Source of the DNA: Microbacterium sp. SORGH_AS_0428
GTDB taxonomy: Bacteria; Actinomycetota; Actinomycetes; Actinomycetales; Microbacteriaceae
DNA length: 64,000 nucleotides
Reading direction: 5' to 3'
NCBI RefSeq assembly: GCF_031453615.1
Contig: NZ_JAVIZT010000001.1
Location: forward strand, 2,790,001 to 2,854,000
Of this stretch, positions 25,101 to 33,874 are shown in pieces. A program made the position numbers and the translations under genes. The notes beneath the pieces were generated by a model that saw nothing but the letters and a program-made list of their open reading frames with translations, was not told the DNA's origin and searched no databases. Position 1 is the stretch's first letter; each line of letters starts with the position of its first letter.

Positions 25101-26034
25101 CGCCGGGTGGATGCGGCTGGGCACCGTCCGCATCGGCAAGCGCGCCTTCCTCGGTAATTCCGGAATGGCGGCACCGGGGCATCGCGTGCCCCGCGACGGT
25201 CTGGTGGCGGTGCTGTCGTCGGCGCCGCGCAAGGCGAAGCCCGGGTCGTCCTGGCTCGGCTCGCCCGCGGTGCGCCTGCGCCGCGCCGTCGCCGAAGCGG
25301 ATGAGTCGCGCACCTACCGCCCGACGCCGCCTCTGCGCCTCGCGCGGGCACTCTGGGAGCTGTGCCGCTTCGTCCCGGTGGTCGTGACCTGTGCGATCGG
25401 GCTGTCGGTGCTGTTCGCGCTGGCCGGGCTCACGGTCTGGCTCGGCTGGCTGGGGGCGCTCCTCCTGTCGGGGATCGTGCTGCTGGCGGCGGGGGCTGCC
25501 GCGGCAGCGATCACCGTGGTCGCGAAGTGGACGATCGTCGGCCCCATCCGTGCCGGCGAGCAGCCCCTCTGGTCCAGCTTCGTCTGGCGGACGGAAGTCG
25601 TCGACACGTTCACCGAGATGGTGGCGGCGATGTGGTTCGCACGTGGCGCCGTCGGCACACCCGCACTGGCGGTGTGGCTGCGGGCGATGGGTGCGCGCAT
25701 CGGCACCGGCGTCTGGTGCGATTCCTACTGGCTCCCCGAACCGGATCTGGTCACGCTCGGCGACGGCGCGACGGTCAACCGGGGCTGCGTCGTGCAGACG
25801 CACCTGTTCCATGATCGAATCATGAGCATGGACACCGTAGAGCTCGAGCCCGGAGCGACGCTGGGCCCGCACAGCGTGATCCTGCCCGCCGCCGTCATCG
25901 GCGCCGACGCGACCGTGGGACCCGCATCCCTCGTGATGCGCGGCGAGGCGGTGCCGGTCGGCACCCGCTGGAGCGGCAATCCCATCGGCCCCTGGCGTGC
26001 GGTCAAGGTGCGCGCGTACCAGTCCACCTCGTGA
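22102..26034 (+). CDS. Pls/PosA-family poly(amino acid) synthetase (single-module NRPS with membrane C-terminal region)
   Basis: 1310 residues, close to the 1319 of epsilon-poly-L-lysine synthetase Pls. An adenylation domain (residues ~20-500) has A3 FTSGSTGVPKG (~168), A5 NTYGPTEAT (~306), A7 YRSGDL, A8 GRADDQVKVGGRRIELGE and A10 RTSGKVDRG (~495). A carrier domain follows with FFDLGGGSLAAAQ (Ser ~549). Then come six predicted membrane helices interleaved with three soluble hexapeptide-like tandem domains, the TIGR02353-type terminal region. There is no condensation or thioesterase domain. In Pls the terminal region makes isopeptide-linked homopolymers (family knowledge). The monomer here is unknown. 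It overlaps the M1 peptidase gene by 4 bp. Confidence 0.9.
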   Translation: MLSDAQAVLDRSAQAPAPRTLVDILRESAGRHPEASAIDDGSGALSYAELLARVGRTAARLIAAGVRPGDRVGVRMPSGSKDLYVAILGVLVAGAAYVPVDADDPDERARLVFGEARVAGVIGGGGVYVASEGSTSAVELNDGDAPHPSTRAFDAVPVVTAEDDAWIIFTSGSTGVPKGVAVSHRSAAAFVDAEARMFLQDAPLGPGDRVLAGLSVAFDASCEEMWLAWRHGACLVPAPRSLVRSGEDLAPWLIRQGITAVSTVPTLAAMWPAEAIENVRLLIFGGEACPPELAARLQAEGREVWNTYGPTEATVVACGSLMDGSAPVRIGLPLDGWMLAVVDTDGARVGEGEIGELIIGGVGLARYLDPLKDAEKYAPMPSLGWERAYRSGDLVRFESAGLVFQGRADDQVKVGGRRIELGEVESALQELPGVHTAAAAVRHSEAGVSVLVGYLVLEPGAELDRAEARARLAESLPAAIVPLLAVVDELPVRTSGKVDRGGLPWPLPGVETPPSGLDPAEAWLAEQWHAVLGVAVPGRKADFFDLGGGSLAAAQLVSRIRARVPEFAVADIYDMPRLSAMAKALGPFLPEEEGGEYRRPEPTPRATQWLQTLAGAPLFILSGVRWLLYILTAGSVLSLFPGFGALPTAPVWLLVIGWLLFATPFGRMALAAASARALLAGLRPGDYPRGGAVHLRVWLAEQIADQVDAVGLAGAPWITYYARALGARIGRDVDLHTLPPVTGMLEVGDGASIEPEVDLRGYWIDGDLLRVGAIRIGAAATIGARSTLAPGTRIGQRAEIAPGSAVFGRVRAAQTWAGSPAVRVGAVASDWPAGRPPTPHRWVWAYGASALALALLPVFAILCGAVVLALGVQGAPSLPAAFGAAMSWLAPAVLVCGLVLAGVVVVAVRLLSIGLAEGTYPVRSRVAWQAWTIERLLDASRIILFPLYSSLFTPVWLRMLGARVGRDVEASTVLLLPPLARIEDGAFLADDTMVASYELHAGWMRLGTVRIGKRAFLGNSGMAAPGHRVPRDGLVAVLSSAPRKAKPGSSWLGSPAVRLRRAVAEADESRTYRPTPPLRLARALWELCRFVPVVVTCAIGLSVLFALAGLTVWLGWLGALLLSGIVLLAAGAAAAAITVVAKWTIVGPIRAGEQPLWSSFVWRTEVVDTFTEMVAAMWFARGAVGTPALAVWLRAMGARIGTGVWCDSYWLPEPDLVTLGDGATVNRGCVVQTHLFHDRIMSMDTVELEPGATLGPHSVILPAAVIGADATVGPASLVMRGEAVPVGTRWSGNPIGPWRAVKVRAYQSTS

Positions 26035-27308
26035 CCGGCGACGCCTACGCACCGCGAAGCGGCGACGTCACCTACGACGTCGTCTCCTACGACCTCGACC
26101 TCGACTACCGGGTTCGCACCAACCGTCTGAGCGGCACCGCGACGATCGTGGCGACCGCGTCGACCGACCTGCGCGGCGTGAGGCTGGATCTCATCGGGAT
26201 GCGCGTCACCCGGGTTCGTGTCGACGACGCGACGCCCGCGGTGCAGCGTCAGAACGCGCAGCATCTGCAGATCGGATTCGGACGCGACGTCGCCGCGGGG
26301 GAGACGTTCACGCTCGAGGTGCGCTACGAAGGCTCGCCCGCGCCGAGACGTTCGCCGTGGGGCACCATCGGCTGGGAAGAGCTGACCGACGGAGCTCTCG
26401 TGGCGAACCAGCCCACGGGCGCGTCGACCTGGTTCCCCTGCAACGACCGTCCCGGCGATCGCGCCCGGATGCGGATGAGGATCGCCACCGACCGCGAGTA
26501 CACCGCCGTCGCGGTGGGCACCCGCATCCTCGATCAGGTGCAGGGGCGCCGTCGCATCGCGGAATACGTCTGCGACGTTCCCACCGCGACGTATCTGGCG
26601 GCGGTGCAGATCGGCCGGTACGGGCGCACGGAGATCGACGCCCCCGTGCCGGTCGAGCTCTGGGCGCCGGCACCGCTGCGGGCGCCGGCCGCCGCGGCCT
26701 TCTCCGACCTCCCGCAGATGATGGCGGCGTTCGCCGAGCGGTTCGGGCCGTACCCGCAGAGCCAGTACCGCGTGGTGGTGACGGCGGACGACCTCGAGAT
26801 CCCGCTCGAGTCGCAGGGCATGGCGGTGTTCGGTGGGAATCACCTGGATGCGGCGAGCGAGCGACTCGTGGCGCATGAGCTCGCCCACCAGTGGTTCGGC
26901 AACAGCGTGGGTATCGCGCGCTGGCAGGACATCTGGCTCAACGAGGGTTTCGCCTGCTACGCCGAGTGGCTGTGGTCGGAGGCATCGGGCGGACCGGATG
27001 CCGACTCCTGCGCGCGTGCCCATCTGCGGCAGCTCGCGGCCGAGCCGCAGGACCTGGTGATCGCCGATCCGGGGGCGGCTCTGCTGTTCGATGACCGGGT
27101 CTACAAACGCGGCGCGCTCGCGCTGCACGCCCTGAGGCTGCACCTGGGCGATACGGCGTTCTTCGAGCTGCTGCGCTCCTGGACCGCAGCCCACCGGCAC
27201 GGCCTGGTCGTCACCGACGACTTCCGCGCCCTGCTCGACGACGATTCGGCGGCAGTGCTCAGCTCGTGGATCGATCGGGCTCCGCTGCCTCGGCTTGCGC
27301 GACGCTGA
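26031..27308 (+). CDS. M1-family zinc metallopeptidase, candidate poly(amino acid)-degrading enzyme
   Basis: 425 residues from a GTG that overlaps the synthetase stop (GTGA). An N-terminal beta domain of M1 peptidases (~1-210) precedes the catalytic domain with HELAH in LVAHELAHQWFGN (~280-292) and the third zinc ligand in WLNEGFACYAEW (~303-314). The large C-terminal helical domain of long M1 enzymes is absent. In Streptomyces albulus, polylysine-degrading enzymes are Zn aminopeptidases and give self-protection (recalled knowledge). Translational coupling to the synthetase suggests the same here: trimming or detoxifying the polymer. No signal peptide is visible. Confidence 0.85.
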   Translation: MTGDAYAPRSGDVTYDVVSYDLDLDYRVRTNRLSGTATIVATASTDLRGVRLDLIGMRVTRVRVDDATPAVQRQNAQHLQIGFGRDVAAGETFTLEVRYEGSPAPRRSPWGTIGWEELTDGALVANQPTGASTWFPCNDRPGDRARMRMRIATDREYTAVAVGTRILDQVQGRRRIAEYVCDVPTATYLAAVQIGRYGRTEIDAPVPVELWAPAPLRAPAAAAFSDLPQMMAAFAERFGPYPQSQYRVVVTADDLEIPLESQGMAVFGGNHLDAASERLVAHELAHQWFGNSVGIARWQDIWLNEGFACYAEWLWSEASGGPDADSCARAHLRQLAAEPQDLVIADPGAALLFDDRVYKRGALALHALRLHLGDTAFFELLRSWTAAHRHGLVVTDDFRALLDDDSAAVLSSWIDRAPLPRLARR

Positions 27309-27765
27309 TCACGAACCCGGCGGGAGCGTCGACCTCACGGCCGTGCACCACGCGACCGGCGACGACCGCCACCCAATCTGCCTCCTCGGTGACCACGGGC
27401 AGTTGGACACCGTCGCGGAGATCCGCCCCGACCGCCTTGGTCGCCGCCTCGAACCTCGTCCAGTCCCGCAGCGTCGAGCCGGGAGCGAGCCCGTCGAGCC
27501 GCGCCGGCGCGGACGCGGCGCCCTGCTCGACATCGACGCCGATGTCGCCGTCCTCGGCCAGCGCCGCAACCACGAGATCGCCCGCATAGGCGAGCGAGAC
27601 GGACCCGCCTCCGTCCAGGCGAGGACGCCCGTGGTCGCCGCCGCACCTGGAGCACGGCCCGTGACGGAGCGTGCGACCGGTCGCGTCGCGGACGAGTCTC
27701 GCGGCAGCCGTTCGACGATCGGCGCCGTCCCGCGTCGTCCAGAGCACGCGGACCGCGCCCGGCAT
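27259..27765 (-). CDS. 4'-phosphopantetheinyl transferase (Sfp-type)
   Basis: 168 residues, short for the Sfp class. The recognisable motifs are CSRCGGDHGRPRL (residues ~38-50, P1/P1a region), SLAYAGDLVVAAL, the Mg-binding IGVDVE (~75-80) and the P3 motif WTRFEAATKAVG (~102-113), where the usual K of WxxKEA is F. It transfers phosphopantetheine from CoA to the serine of carrier domains, and the nearby synthetase has such a serine. It starts 1 bp after the mutT1-like gene in an operon with ppk, and its 3' end overlaps the M1 peptidase gene by 50 bp in convergent orientation. Confidence 0.8.
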   Translation of the reverse strand: MPGAVRVLWTTRDGADRRTAAARLVRDATGRTLRHGPCSRCGGDHGRPRLDGGGSVSLAYAGDLVVAALAEDGDIGVDVEQGAASAPARLDGLAPGSTLRDWTRFEAATKAVGADLRDGVQLPVVTEEADWVAVVAGRVVHGREVDAPAGFVISVAQAEAAEPDRSTS

Positions 27766-27766
27766 G

Positions 27767-28705
27767 TCAGACCTTCGGAAGGTGCGTCTCGATCGCGGCG
27801 ATGCCCGAACCGGGGTTCGTCCGCGACAGGTGTACCACCGAGAAGCCGCCGACCTCCAGCGCGGACGCGCTGCCGAGATACGAGCCGCGCAGCGTGCCGG
27901 TCGCCAGGGCCAGCTCGTGCAGGATGTCGGGCAGAACGGGCCCGTGGCTGCACACCACGGCCGGCTTGCGGGAGCGCACCCGCTTGCCGACGACGGTGCG
28001 GGCGTCGGAACGCCCCTCTTCCCAGGCGTCCTGGCTGATGAGCTCGCTCGTCTTGACCGACCGCCCGAGGGCGGCGGCCAGGGGAGACACCGTCTCGCTG
28101 CAGCGAACCGCATCCGACGACACGATCCGACGGATGCCGAACGAGGTGAGCGGCCCGACGATCGCCTCCGCCTGCTTGCGCCCGCGCGCGGTGAGGGGGC
28201 GGGACGCATCGGAGCCCGACCACTCGTCGCGCGGTGTGGCCTTCGCGTGCCGGAGCACGACGATCGGGAACGTCTCCAGCACGCCGTCGTCGACGAACCG
28301 GAGGAAGTTCTCCACGATCTCCACGTCGACGGGGTAGCTGAGGTAGGTGAGCGCCTTTCTCGGGCTGACCCATTCGATGGCGGCGATCTCCTTGTTCGGC
28401 ACGAACGCGGACGCGCGGATGGCCGCATCGGTGGCCTCGGCCGACCAGTAGTGCACGATCTTCTCGCGCCGGCTGGGCAGCGTGTAGCGGGAGACGCCGA
28501 CCGGGAGCCCGAGCGAGACGGCGATCCCGGTCTCTTCGAAGATCTCACGAACGGCCGTCTCCACCAGCGCCTCACCCGGGTCGACCTTTCCCTTCGGAAG
28601 GGTGACGTCGCGGTACCGGGTGCGGTGGATGAGGAGGATCTTCAGCTTGTCCTCGACCCGGCGCCAGACGATTCCGCCCGCGGCATAGACGGCGGTATTC
28701 GTCAT
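27767..28705 (-). CDS. mutT1: NUDIX hydrolase-histidine phosphatase fusion (MutT1-like)
   Basis: 312 residues. The start is the ATG at 28705 with GAGGGCGG upstream, overlapping the ppk stop (ATGA). The N-terminal Nudix domain has the box [23 protein letters not shown] split as GKVDPGE...REIFEETG (residues ~39-60). The C-terminal histidine-phosphatase domain has VLRHAKA (~171-177) and HGP near 265. The two-domain layout matches mycobacterial MutT1 (Rv2985), which hydrolyses 8-oxo-GTP and diadenosine polyphosphates. Operon order ppk-mutT1-PPTase. Confidence 0.92.
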   Translation of the reverse strand: MTNTAVYAAGGIVWRRVEDKLKILLIHRTRYRDVTLPKGKVDPGEALVETAVREIFEETGIAVSLGLPVGVSRYTLPSRREKIVHYWSAEATDAAIRASAFVPNKEIAAIEWVSPRKALTYLSYPVDVEIVENFLRFVDDGVLETFPIVVLRHAKATPRDEWSGSDASRPLTARGRKQAEAIVGPLTSFGIRRIVSSDAVRCSETVSPLAAALGRSVKTSELISQDAWEEGRSDARTVVGKRVRSRKPAVVCSHGPVLPDILHELALATGTLRGSYLGSASALEVGGFSVVHLSRTNPGSGIAAIETHLPKV

Positions 28706-30867
28706 CGCACCGCCCTCGAACGACGGCGACGCTGCACCTGGAACATCGTCTTGTCCTGCAGGTCGACCAGGGCCTTGCCCTCGGCATCGGTCGAATGCCG
28801 CGTCCACGTGCCGTCGCCCTCGAGCCACCAGGAACTCGTGTTGTCGCTCATCGCGAGGGAGAACAGATCGCTCAGCTCGGCGATCTGCGCGGGCGCCGTG
28901 ATGCGCACGAGCGCCTCGACGCGGCGGTCGAGGTTGCGGTGCATCATGTCGGCGGAGCCAATGAAGGTCTCGGGATCTCCGTCGTTGTCGAACGCGAAGA
29001 TGCGCGAGTGCTCGAGGTAGCGGCCGAGGATCGAGCGCACCGTGATGTTCTCGCTCAGCCCTTCGACGCCGGGGCGGATGCTGCAGATGCCGCGTACCCA
29101 GACCTCGACCGGCACCCCGGCACGGCTCGCCCGGTAGAGCGCATCGATGATCTGCTCGTCGACCATCGAGTTGACCTTGATGCGGATGCCGGAGCTCTTG
29201 CCGTCGAGGGCGTGCTTGCGCTCGCGCTCGATGAGACGGACAAGACCTTTGCGCAGGTGCAGCGGCGCGACGAGCAGACGCTTGAACTTCTTCTCGATCG
29301 CGTACCCGCTCAGCTCGTTGAACAGGCGGGTGAGGTCGCGACCCACCTCGTCGCTCGCGGTGAACAGGCCGAAGTCCTCGTAGATGCGGCTGGTCTTCGG
29401 GTTGTAGTTGCCGGTGCCGACGTGGCAGTAGCTGCGCAGCACGCCGTTCTCCTCGCGGATCACGAGGGCGAGTTTGCAGTGCGTCTTCAGCCCGACGAGG
29501 CCGTAGACGACGTGTACGCCGGCCTTCTCGAGCTTGCGGGCCCAGACGATGTTGTTGGCCTCGTCGAAGCGCGCCTTGACCTCGACGAGGGCCAGCACCT
29601 GCTTGCCCGCCTCGGCGGCGTCGATGAGCGCTTGCACGATGGGGCTGTCGCCCGAGGTGCGATACAGGGTCTGCTTGATCGCGAGCACGTGCGGGTCCTT
29701 CGCGGCCTGCTCGAGGAAGGCCTGCACGCTGGTGGCGAAGGACTCGTACGGATGGTGCACCAGCACGTCACCCTTGCGGATGGCGGCGAAGATGTCGGCG
29801 CGCTCGTTGTTGTCGCCCGGCTGAAACGCCAGCGCCGTCGTGGGAACGTGCGGCGGGTAGTGCAGGTCGGGGCGGTCGATGCGAGAGAGATCGAAGAGCC
29901 CCCGCAGATCCAGCGGCCCCGGGAGGCGATAGACCTCCTGCTCGGTGATGTCGAGTTCCTTGATCAGCAGATCGAGGGTCAGCTCGTCCATGTCATCGGT
30001 GATCTCGAGGCGGATCGGCGGCCCGAAACGCCGGCGCATGAGCTCGGCCTCGAGCGCCTGGATGAGGTTCTCCGTCTCGTCCTCTTCGATCACCATGTCT
30101 TCGTTGCGCGTGAGGCGGAACGCGTGGTGGTCGAGGATCTCCATGCCCGGGAACAGGTCGGAGAGGTGGTTGGCGATCAGGTCTTCGAGTGCGAGGTAGC
30201 GCACGCGCTCGCCGTCGCGCGAGACCTCGACGAACCGCGGGAGCATGGGCGGCACCTTCAGGCGCGCGAACTCCTGTCGGCCGGTCTTGGCGTTCCGGAT
30301 GCGGATGGCCAGGTTCAGCGACAGGCCGGAGATGTAGGGGAAGGGGTGAGCGGGATCGACCGCGAGCGGCATGAGCACCGGGAACACCTGCGACTGGAAG
30401 TAGTCGGACAGACGCGCGCGGTCGTCTTCGTCGAGGTCGCCCCAGCCGATCACCTCGATGCCGGAGTTCGCCAGTGCGGGCCGCACCAGCTGCTGCCAGG
30501 CCTCGGCGTGACGCAGCTGGAGGGCGTGGGCCTCTCCGGAGATGTCGGCGAGGACGTCTTGCGCCGCGCGGCCGACGTTCGTCGGCACCGCGAGCCCCGT
30601 GATGATGCGACGCTTGAGCCCCGCGACGCGCACCATGAAGAACTCGTCGAGGTTGCTGCCGAAGATGGCGAGAAAGTTGGCGCGCTCGAGCGTGGGCACG
30701 GCCGGGTCCTCCGCGAGCTCCAGCACGCGCTGGTTGAACGCCAGCCAGCTCAGCTCGCGATCGAGATACCGGGCTTCGGGAAGTTCGGTGTCGCCGCCGT
30801 CGGTGACGTCGAAGTCGTCGTCGTCGGCATCGCCCAGGCCCGCATCGAGCATCACGTCGGAGATCAT
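28702..30867 (-). CDS. ppk1: Polyphosphate kinase 1
   Basis: 721 residues from the ATG at 30867, which has AAGGA 9 bp upstream; a GTG two codons earlier sits too close to that site. It has N-terminal, head and two PLD-like catalytic domains. The head starts [21 protein letters not shown]. The active-site region contains [17 protein letters not shown] and the autophosphorylation segment [23 protein letters not shown] (cited as [11 protein letters not shown] and [10 protein letters not shown]). It makes polyphosphate from ATP reversibly. Position beside pst, mutT1 and glnR fits phosphate/nitrogen storage control. Confidence 0.96.
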   Translation of the reverse strand: MISDVMLDAGLGDADDDDFDVTDGGDTELPEARYLDRELSWLAFNQRVLELAEDPAVPTLERANFLAIFGSNLDEFFMVRVAGLKRRIITGLAVPTNVGRAAQDVLADISGEAHALQLRHAEAWQQLVRPALANSGIEVIGWGDLDEDDRARLSDYFQSQVFPVLMPLAVDPAHPFPYISGLSLNLAIRIRNAKTGRQEFARLKVPPMLPRFVEVSRDGERVRYLALEDLIANHLSDLFPGMEILDHHAFRLTRNEDMVIEEDETENLIQALEAELMRRRFGPPIRLEITDDMDELTLDLLIKELDITEQEVYRLPGPLDLRGLFDLSRIDRPDLHYPPHVPTTALAFQPGDNNERADIFAAIRKGDVLVHHPYESFATSVQAFLEQAAKDPHVLAIKQTLYRTSGDSPIVQALIDAAEAGKQVLALVEVKARFDEANNIVWARKLEKAGVHVVYGLVGLKTHCKLALVIREENGVLRSYCHVGTGNYNPKTSRIYEDFGLFTASDEVGRDLTRLFNELSGYAIEKKFKRLLVAPLHLRKGLVRLIERERKHALDGKSSGIRIKVNSMVDEQIIDALYRASRAGVPVEVWVRGICSIRPGVEGLSENITVRSILGRYLEHSRIFAFDNDGDPETFIGSADMMHRNLDRRVEALVRITAPAQIAELSDLFSLAMSDNTSSWWLEGDGTWTRHSTDAEGKALVDLQDKTMFQVQRRRRSRAVR

Positions 30868-30916
30868 TCCCACATCCTTGCAGCCAGAGGTGACACGAGT
30901 GTGAACTCCGCGAGGG

Positions 30917-31612
30917 TCAGGATCCGGCGCGCTCCCCGGCAGCCGGGATCTGGTCCTCTTCGTACACGTTGAAGCGGTAGCCCACGTTGCGCACGGTGCC
31001 GATGAGCTGCTCGAGGTCGCCGAGCTTGGCGCGCAGGCGCCTGACGTGCACGTCGACCGTGCGGGTGCCGCCGAAGTAGTCGTAGCCCCAGACCTCGCTG
31101 AGCAGTTGCTCCCGCGTGAACACCCTCGACGGATGCGTCGCGAAGAAGTGCAGCAGCTGGAACTCCTTGTAGGTCAGATCCAGCGGCTTGCCGTGCACCT
31201 TGGCGGAGTACGAGGACTCGTCGATCGTGATGCCGGAGGTCTGGATGCGGGTCGAGACCTGCTCCTTCGACATGCGCCCGACGGCGAGCCGGATGCGGGC
31301 GTCGACCTCGGCAGGGCCCGCGCCGACGAGGATCACGTCGTCGACGCCCCAGTCGGTGGACACCGCGGTGAGACCGCCCTCGGTGACGATGAGCACGAGC
31401 GGCGCATCGAGTCCCGTGGTCGTCAGGATCTTGCACAGCGACTTGGCGCCCACCAGATCGTGGCGTGCGTCGACGAAGACGACGTCCGCGTTGGGGGCGT
31501 TCACCAACTGTGCGGGCTCTGCCGGGATCTGACGGACACGATGGCTCAACAGCTCCAGCGCCGGGAGCGCGGGCGCGCTACCGGCGGAACTCAGAACGAG
31601 AAGCTGTGCCAA
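30917..31612 (-). CDS. glnR: GlnR-type orphan OmpR-family response regulator
   Basis: 231 residues from a TTG at 31612 with GGAGG 6 bp upstream (a GTG at 31618 touches that site). The receiver-like domain keeps [12 protein letters not shown], with the conserved Asp, and [17 protein letters not shown], both typical of GlnR. The C-terminal winged helix has [20 protein letters not shown] and [19 protein letters not shown]. GlnR controls nitrogen assimilation genes and, in Streptomyces, is linked with phosphate control (established knowledge). No cognate kinase is adjacent, as expected for an orphan regulator. Confidence 0.9.
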   Translation of the reverse strand: MAQLLVLSSAGSAPALPALELLSHRVRQIPAEPAQLVNAPNADVVFVDARHDLVGAKSLCKILTTTGLDAPLVLIVTEGGLTAVSTDWGVDDVILVGAGPAEVDARIRLAVGRMSKEQVSTRIQTSGITIDESSYSAKVHGKPLDLTYKEFQLLHFFATHPSRVFTREQLLSEVWGYDYFGGTRTVDVHVRRLRAKLGDLEQLIGTVRNVGYRFNVYEEDQIPAAGERAGS

Positions 31613-31728
31613 AGTCACCCTCCGGGCGGGGTCCGCGTCGTGCTCATCTTATGCGCAGCCGCGAGGCACGCAGATCTCACCGGGGCGCACGACGTGCAGC
31701 GCGCGCTCCCATGCGTGAGAATGATCGT

Positions 31729-32025
31729 ATGACGACACCGGAACTGGCGCCACGTCGGCCCTTCGGCGGCATCGTGGCCGTCTGGGTGTTCGCGGCCGTC
31801 GTAGGCATCGCCGTCGCGCTGTTCGTCCCGTCGCCGTGGCACGCGACGTGGATGACGCTGGCGCTCGCCGCATCCGTCATCCTCGCCTTCGTCATCCAGC
31901 TGGCGTATGGACGCGTGCAGCGCTTCATCCAGCGCGTGGCGCTGAGCAGCCTCGGGGCTCTGCTGGTTCTGGGAGTGATCAGCGTCGCCGTCGCGCTCTC
32001 CTCGCTCATCGCCGGTTCGCGCTGA
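31729..32025 (+). CDS. Small membrane protein
   Basis: 98 residues with three predicted helices (GIVAVWVFAAVVGIAVALFV, MTLALAASVILAFVIQLAYG, LGALLVLGVISVAVALSSLI). It is a conserved-type actinobacterial small membrane protein without known function. It diverges from glnR. A GAGAAT motif lies 6 bp before the ATG, so the transcript may be leaderless. Confidence 0.7.
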   Translation: MTTPELAPRRPFGGIVAVWVFAAVVGIAVALFVPSPWHATWMTLALAASVILAFVIQLAYGRVQRFIQRVALSSLGALLVLGVISVAVALSSLIAGSR

Positions 32026-32061
32026 GCCCATCGCCCTCACGGACGGGCTACCATGGGGCGC

Positions 32062-32175
32062 ATGGACCTGGTCGCGCTCGAAATGTTCTTCGTGGGCCTG
32101 CTCGTGCTCGCCTCCCTTGCCATCGCCTTCGTGTCGGGCGCCGTGGTCTGGAACCTCTACCGCGGCCAGCGCTGA
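32062..32175 (+). CDS. 37-residue single-span membrane protein
   Basis: The sequence starts MDLVALEMFFVGLLVLASLA and ends VVWNLYRGQR: one membrane helix with a short basic tail. The -10-like TACCAT lies 7 bp before the ATG. It fits in the gap before the nitrobindin-like gene, 11 bp away, on the same strand. The clean hydrophobic pattern and spacing support a real gene; its role is unknown. Confidence 0.5.
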   Translation: MDLVALEMFFVGLLVLASLAIAFVSGAVVWNLYRGQR

Positions 32176-32186
32176 CGGAGCGGGCG

Positions 32187-32786
32187 ATGATCGAGCTCCC
32201 CACCGATCTGCCCGCCGACCTCGCACCCCTCTCGTGGCTCCTCGGAGTCTGGGAGGGAACCGGCGTGATCGATTACGAGGCAGGCGATCACCACTTCTCC
32301 GGTGAGTTCACGCACCGCGTGAGCTTCAGTCACGACGGCGGAGATGCCGTCAACTACTCCGCCACCGCCTGGCTCGGCGAGGGCGAGTCGCGGCGTCTGC
32401 TCGTCTCCGAGGTCGGCTTCTGGCGCATCGTGCGACCGCAGGGCTCCGGCGACCCCGGGCCGGGCCTGCTCCCGGCTGTGTCCGACGAGCCGGCGCGCAC
32501 GGCCGACGACGTCGAGGCGCTGCGTACCGCCGAGGGTGGCTTCGAGATCGCCGCGAACATCGTGCACGCCGACGGCGTCAGCGAGCTCTACCTCGGCCAG
32601 ATCCGCGGCCCGCGCATCGACATCGCGACCGACGCGGTCATCGCCGCGCCCGGAGCCAAGGCCTACACGGCGGCGACCCGGCTGTACGGCCTGGTCGACG
32701 GACATCTGCTCTGGGCCTGGGACATCGCCGCCCTCGGATCCGAGCTCGGCTCGCACGCGTCCGCCCGCCTGGCGAAGGTGGACTGA
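32187..32786 (+). CDS. Nitrobindin/FABP-like beta-barrel heme-binding protein (DUF1794)
   Basis: 199 residues. The N-terminal LSWLLGVWEGTG carries the GxWxGxG signature of bacterial nitrobindins, and the rest is a beta barrel (FTHRVSFSHDGGDAVNYSATAW, LLVSEVGFWRIVRP). Members bind heme b in the ferric state and react with NO or peroxynitrite (family knowledge). The C-terminal heme-ligating histidine region is short here, so heme binding should be treated as likely rather than certain. Its stop overlaps the start of the ygfZ-like gene (TGATGA), so the two are coupled. Confidence 0.8.
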   Translation: MIELPTDLPADLAPLSWLLGVWEGTGVIDYEAGDHHFSGEFTHRVSFSHDGGDAVNYSATAWLGEGESRRLLVSEVGFWRIVRPQGSGDPGPGLLPAVSDEPARTADDVEALRTAEGGFEIAANIVHADGVSELYLGQIRGPRIDIATDAVIAAPGAKAYTAATRLYGLVDGHLLWAWDIAALGSELGSHASARLAKVD

Positions 32787-33874
32787 TGATCGATTCGCCC
32801 GCCGGCGCGATCACCGACGGCGACGTGCTGCTGCACCTCGGCGACCCGATGCGCGAACAGCGTGCACTGGTGCGCGGCACGGCCGTCGCACCGCGCGCGG
32901 GCCGCGGCGTCATCGCCGTCACGGGCGCCGACCGGTTGAGCTGGCTCGATTCGATCACGACCCAGGCGCTGGCGCGGCTGGAGCCCGGGGTGTCGACCGA
33001 ACTCCTGGTGCTCGATCCGCAGGGACGCGTGGAGCACGCCGCGGGCGTGCTGGACGACGGCGAGACGACCTGGCTCATCGCGGATGCGGATGACGCGCCC
33101 GCCCTCGCGGCCTGGCTGGGCCGCATGCGCTTCCGGTTGCGGGTCGAGGTCCGCGATGCCGCGACCGAGGTCGCGGTCGTGGGCGCGACGGATGCGGGAC
33201 TCGCCCTCATCCGCCCCCTCGTCGTCGGCGAGACGCCGCTCGTCTGGCGTGATCCGTGGCCGGGCGTCGCCGTCGGCGGCGCCGCGTACGGTCCCATCGA
33301 GGAGCATCCCGGCACCGAGCGCAGCTGGAACGAAGCACTCGTCGATGCCGCCGAGGCGGCACGTCTCGGGCAGTTGGCCGCATCCGGGGAGATCGGCTTC
33401 GCGGGCGAGCTCGCGGTCGAGGCTCTTCGCGTCGCCGCCTGGCGCCCCCGCTTCGCCGACGAGGTCGACGAGCGCACGATCCCGCACGAGCTCGACTGGC
33501 TCCGCACCGCCGTGCACCTCGACAAGGGGTGCTACCGCGGACAGGAGACCGTGGCCAAGGTGCACAACCTCGGTCACCCCCCGCGCCGTCTGGTCAGCCT
33601 GCACCTCGACGGCAGCGCCGAATCCCTTCCCGCGCGCGGCGATGCGGTCGTCGTCGGCGACGTCGAGATCGGTCGCATCACGTCGGCCGGCCGCCATTAC
33701 GAGGACGGGCCCATCGCCCTGGCCGTCATCAAACGCACGGCCGACACCGACGCCGACGTCGTGGTGCGCACCGCGGACGGCGATGTCGCCGCATCCGTCA
33801 CGACCGTCGTGCCGCCGGATGCGGGCGCCAGCGCCGGCGTGCCGCGCTTGCCCCGACTCTCGCGCCGGCGGTGA
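32786..33874 (+). CDS. ygfZ: YgfZ/GcvT-domain folate-binding protein
   Basis: 362 residues. The signature KGCYRGQETVAKVHNLG (residues ~249-265) is the YgfZ motif around the conserved cysteine. The N-terminal GcvT-like fold (VIAVTGADRLSWLDSITTQ) should bind tetrahydrofolate. YgfZ supports assembly or repair of certain iron-sulfur enzymes (family knowledge). It sits between the nitrobindin-like gene (one-base overlap) and the FUSC-like gene (4-bp overlap). Confidence 0.92.
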   Translation: MIDSPAGAITDGDVLLHLGDPMREQRALVRGTAVAPRAGRGVIAVTGADRLSWLDSITTQALARLEPGVSTELLVLDPQGRVEHAAGVLDDGETTWLIADADDAPALAAWLGRMRFRLRVEVRDAATEVAVVGATDAGLALIRPLVVGETPLVWRDPWPGVAVGGAAYGPIEEHPGTERSWNEALVDAAEAARLGQLAASGEIGFAGELAVEALRVAAWRPRFADEVDERTIPHELDWLRTAVHLDKGCYRGQETVAKVHNLGHPPRRLVSLHLDGSAESLPARGDAVVVGDVEIGRITSAGRHYEDGPIALAVIKRTADTDADVVVRTADGDVAASVTTVVPPDAGASAGVPRLPRLSRRR

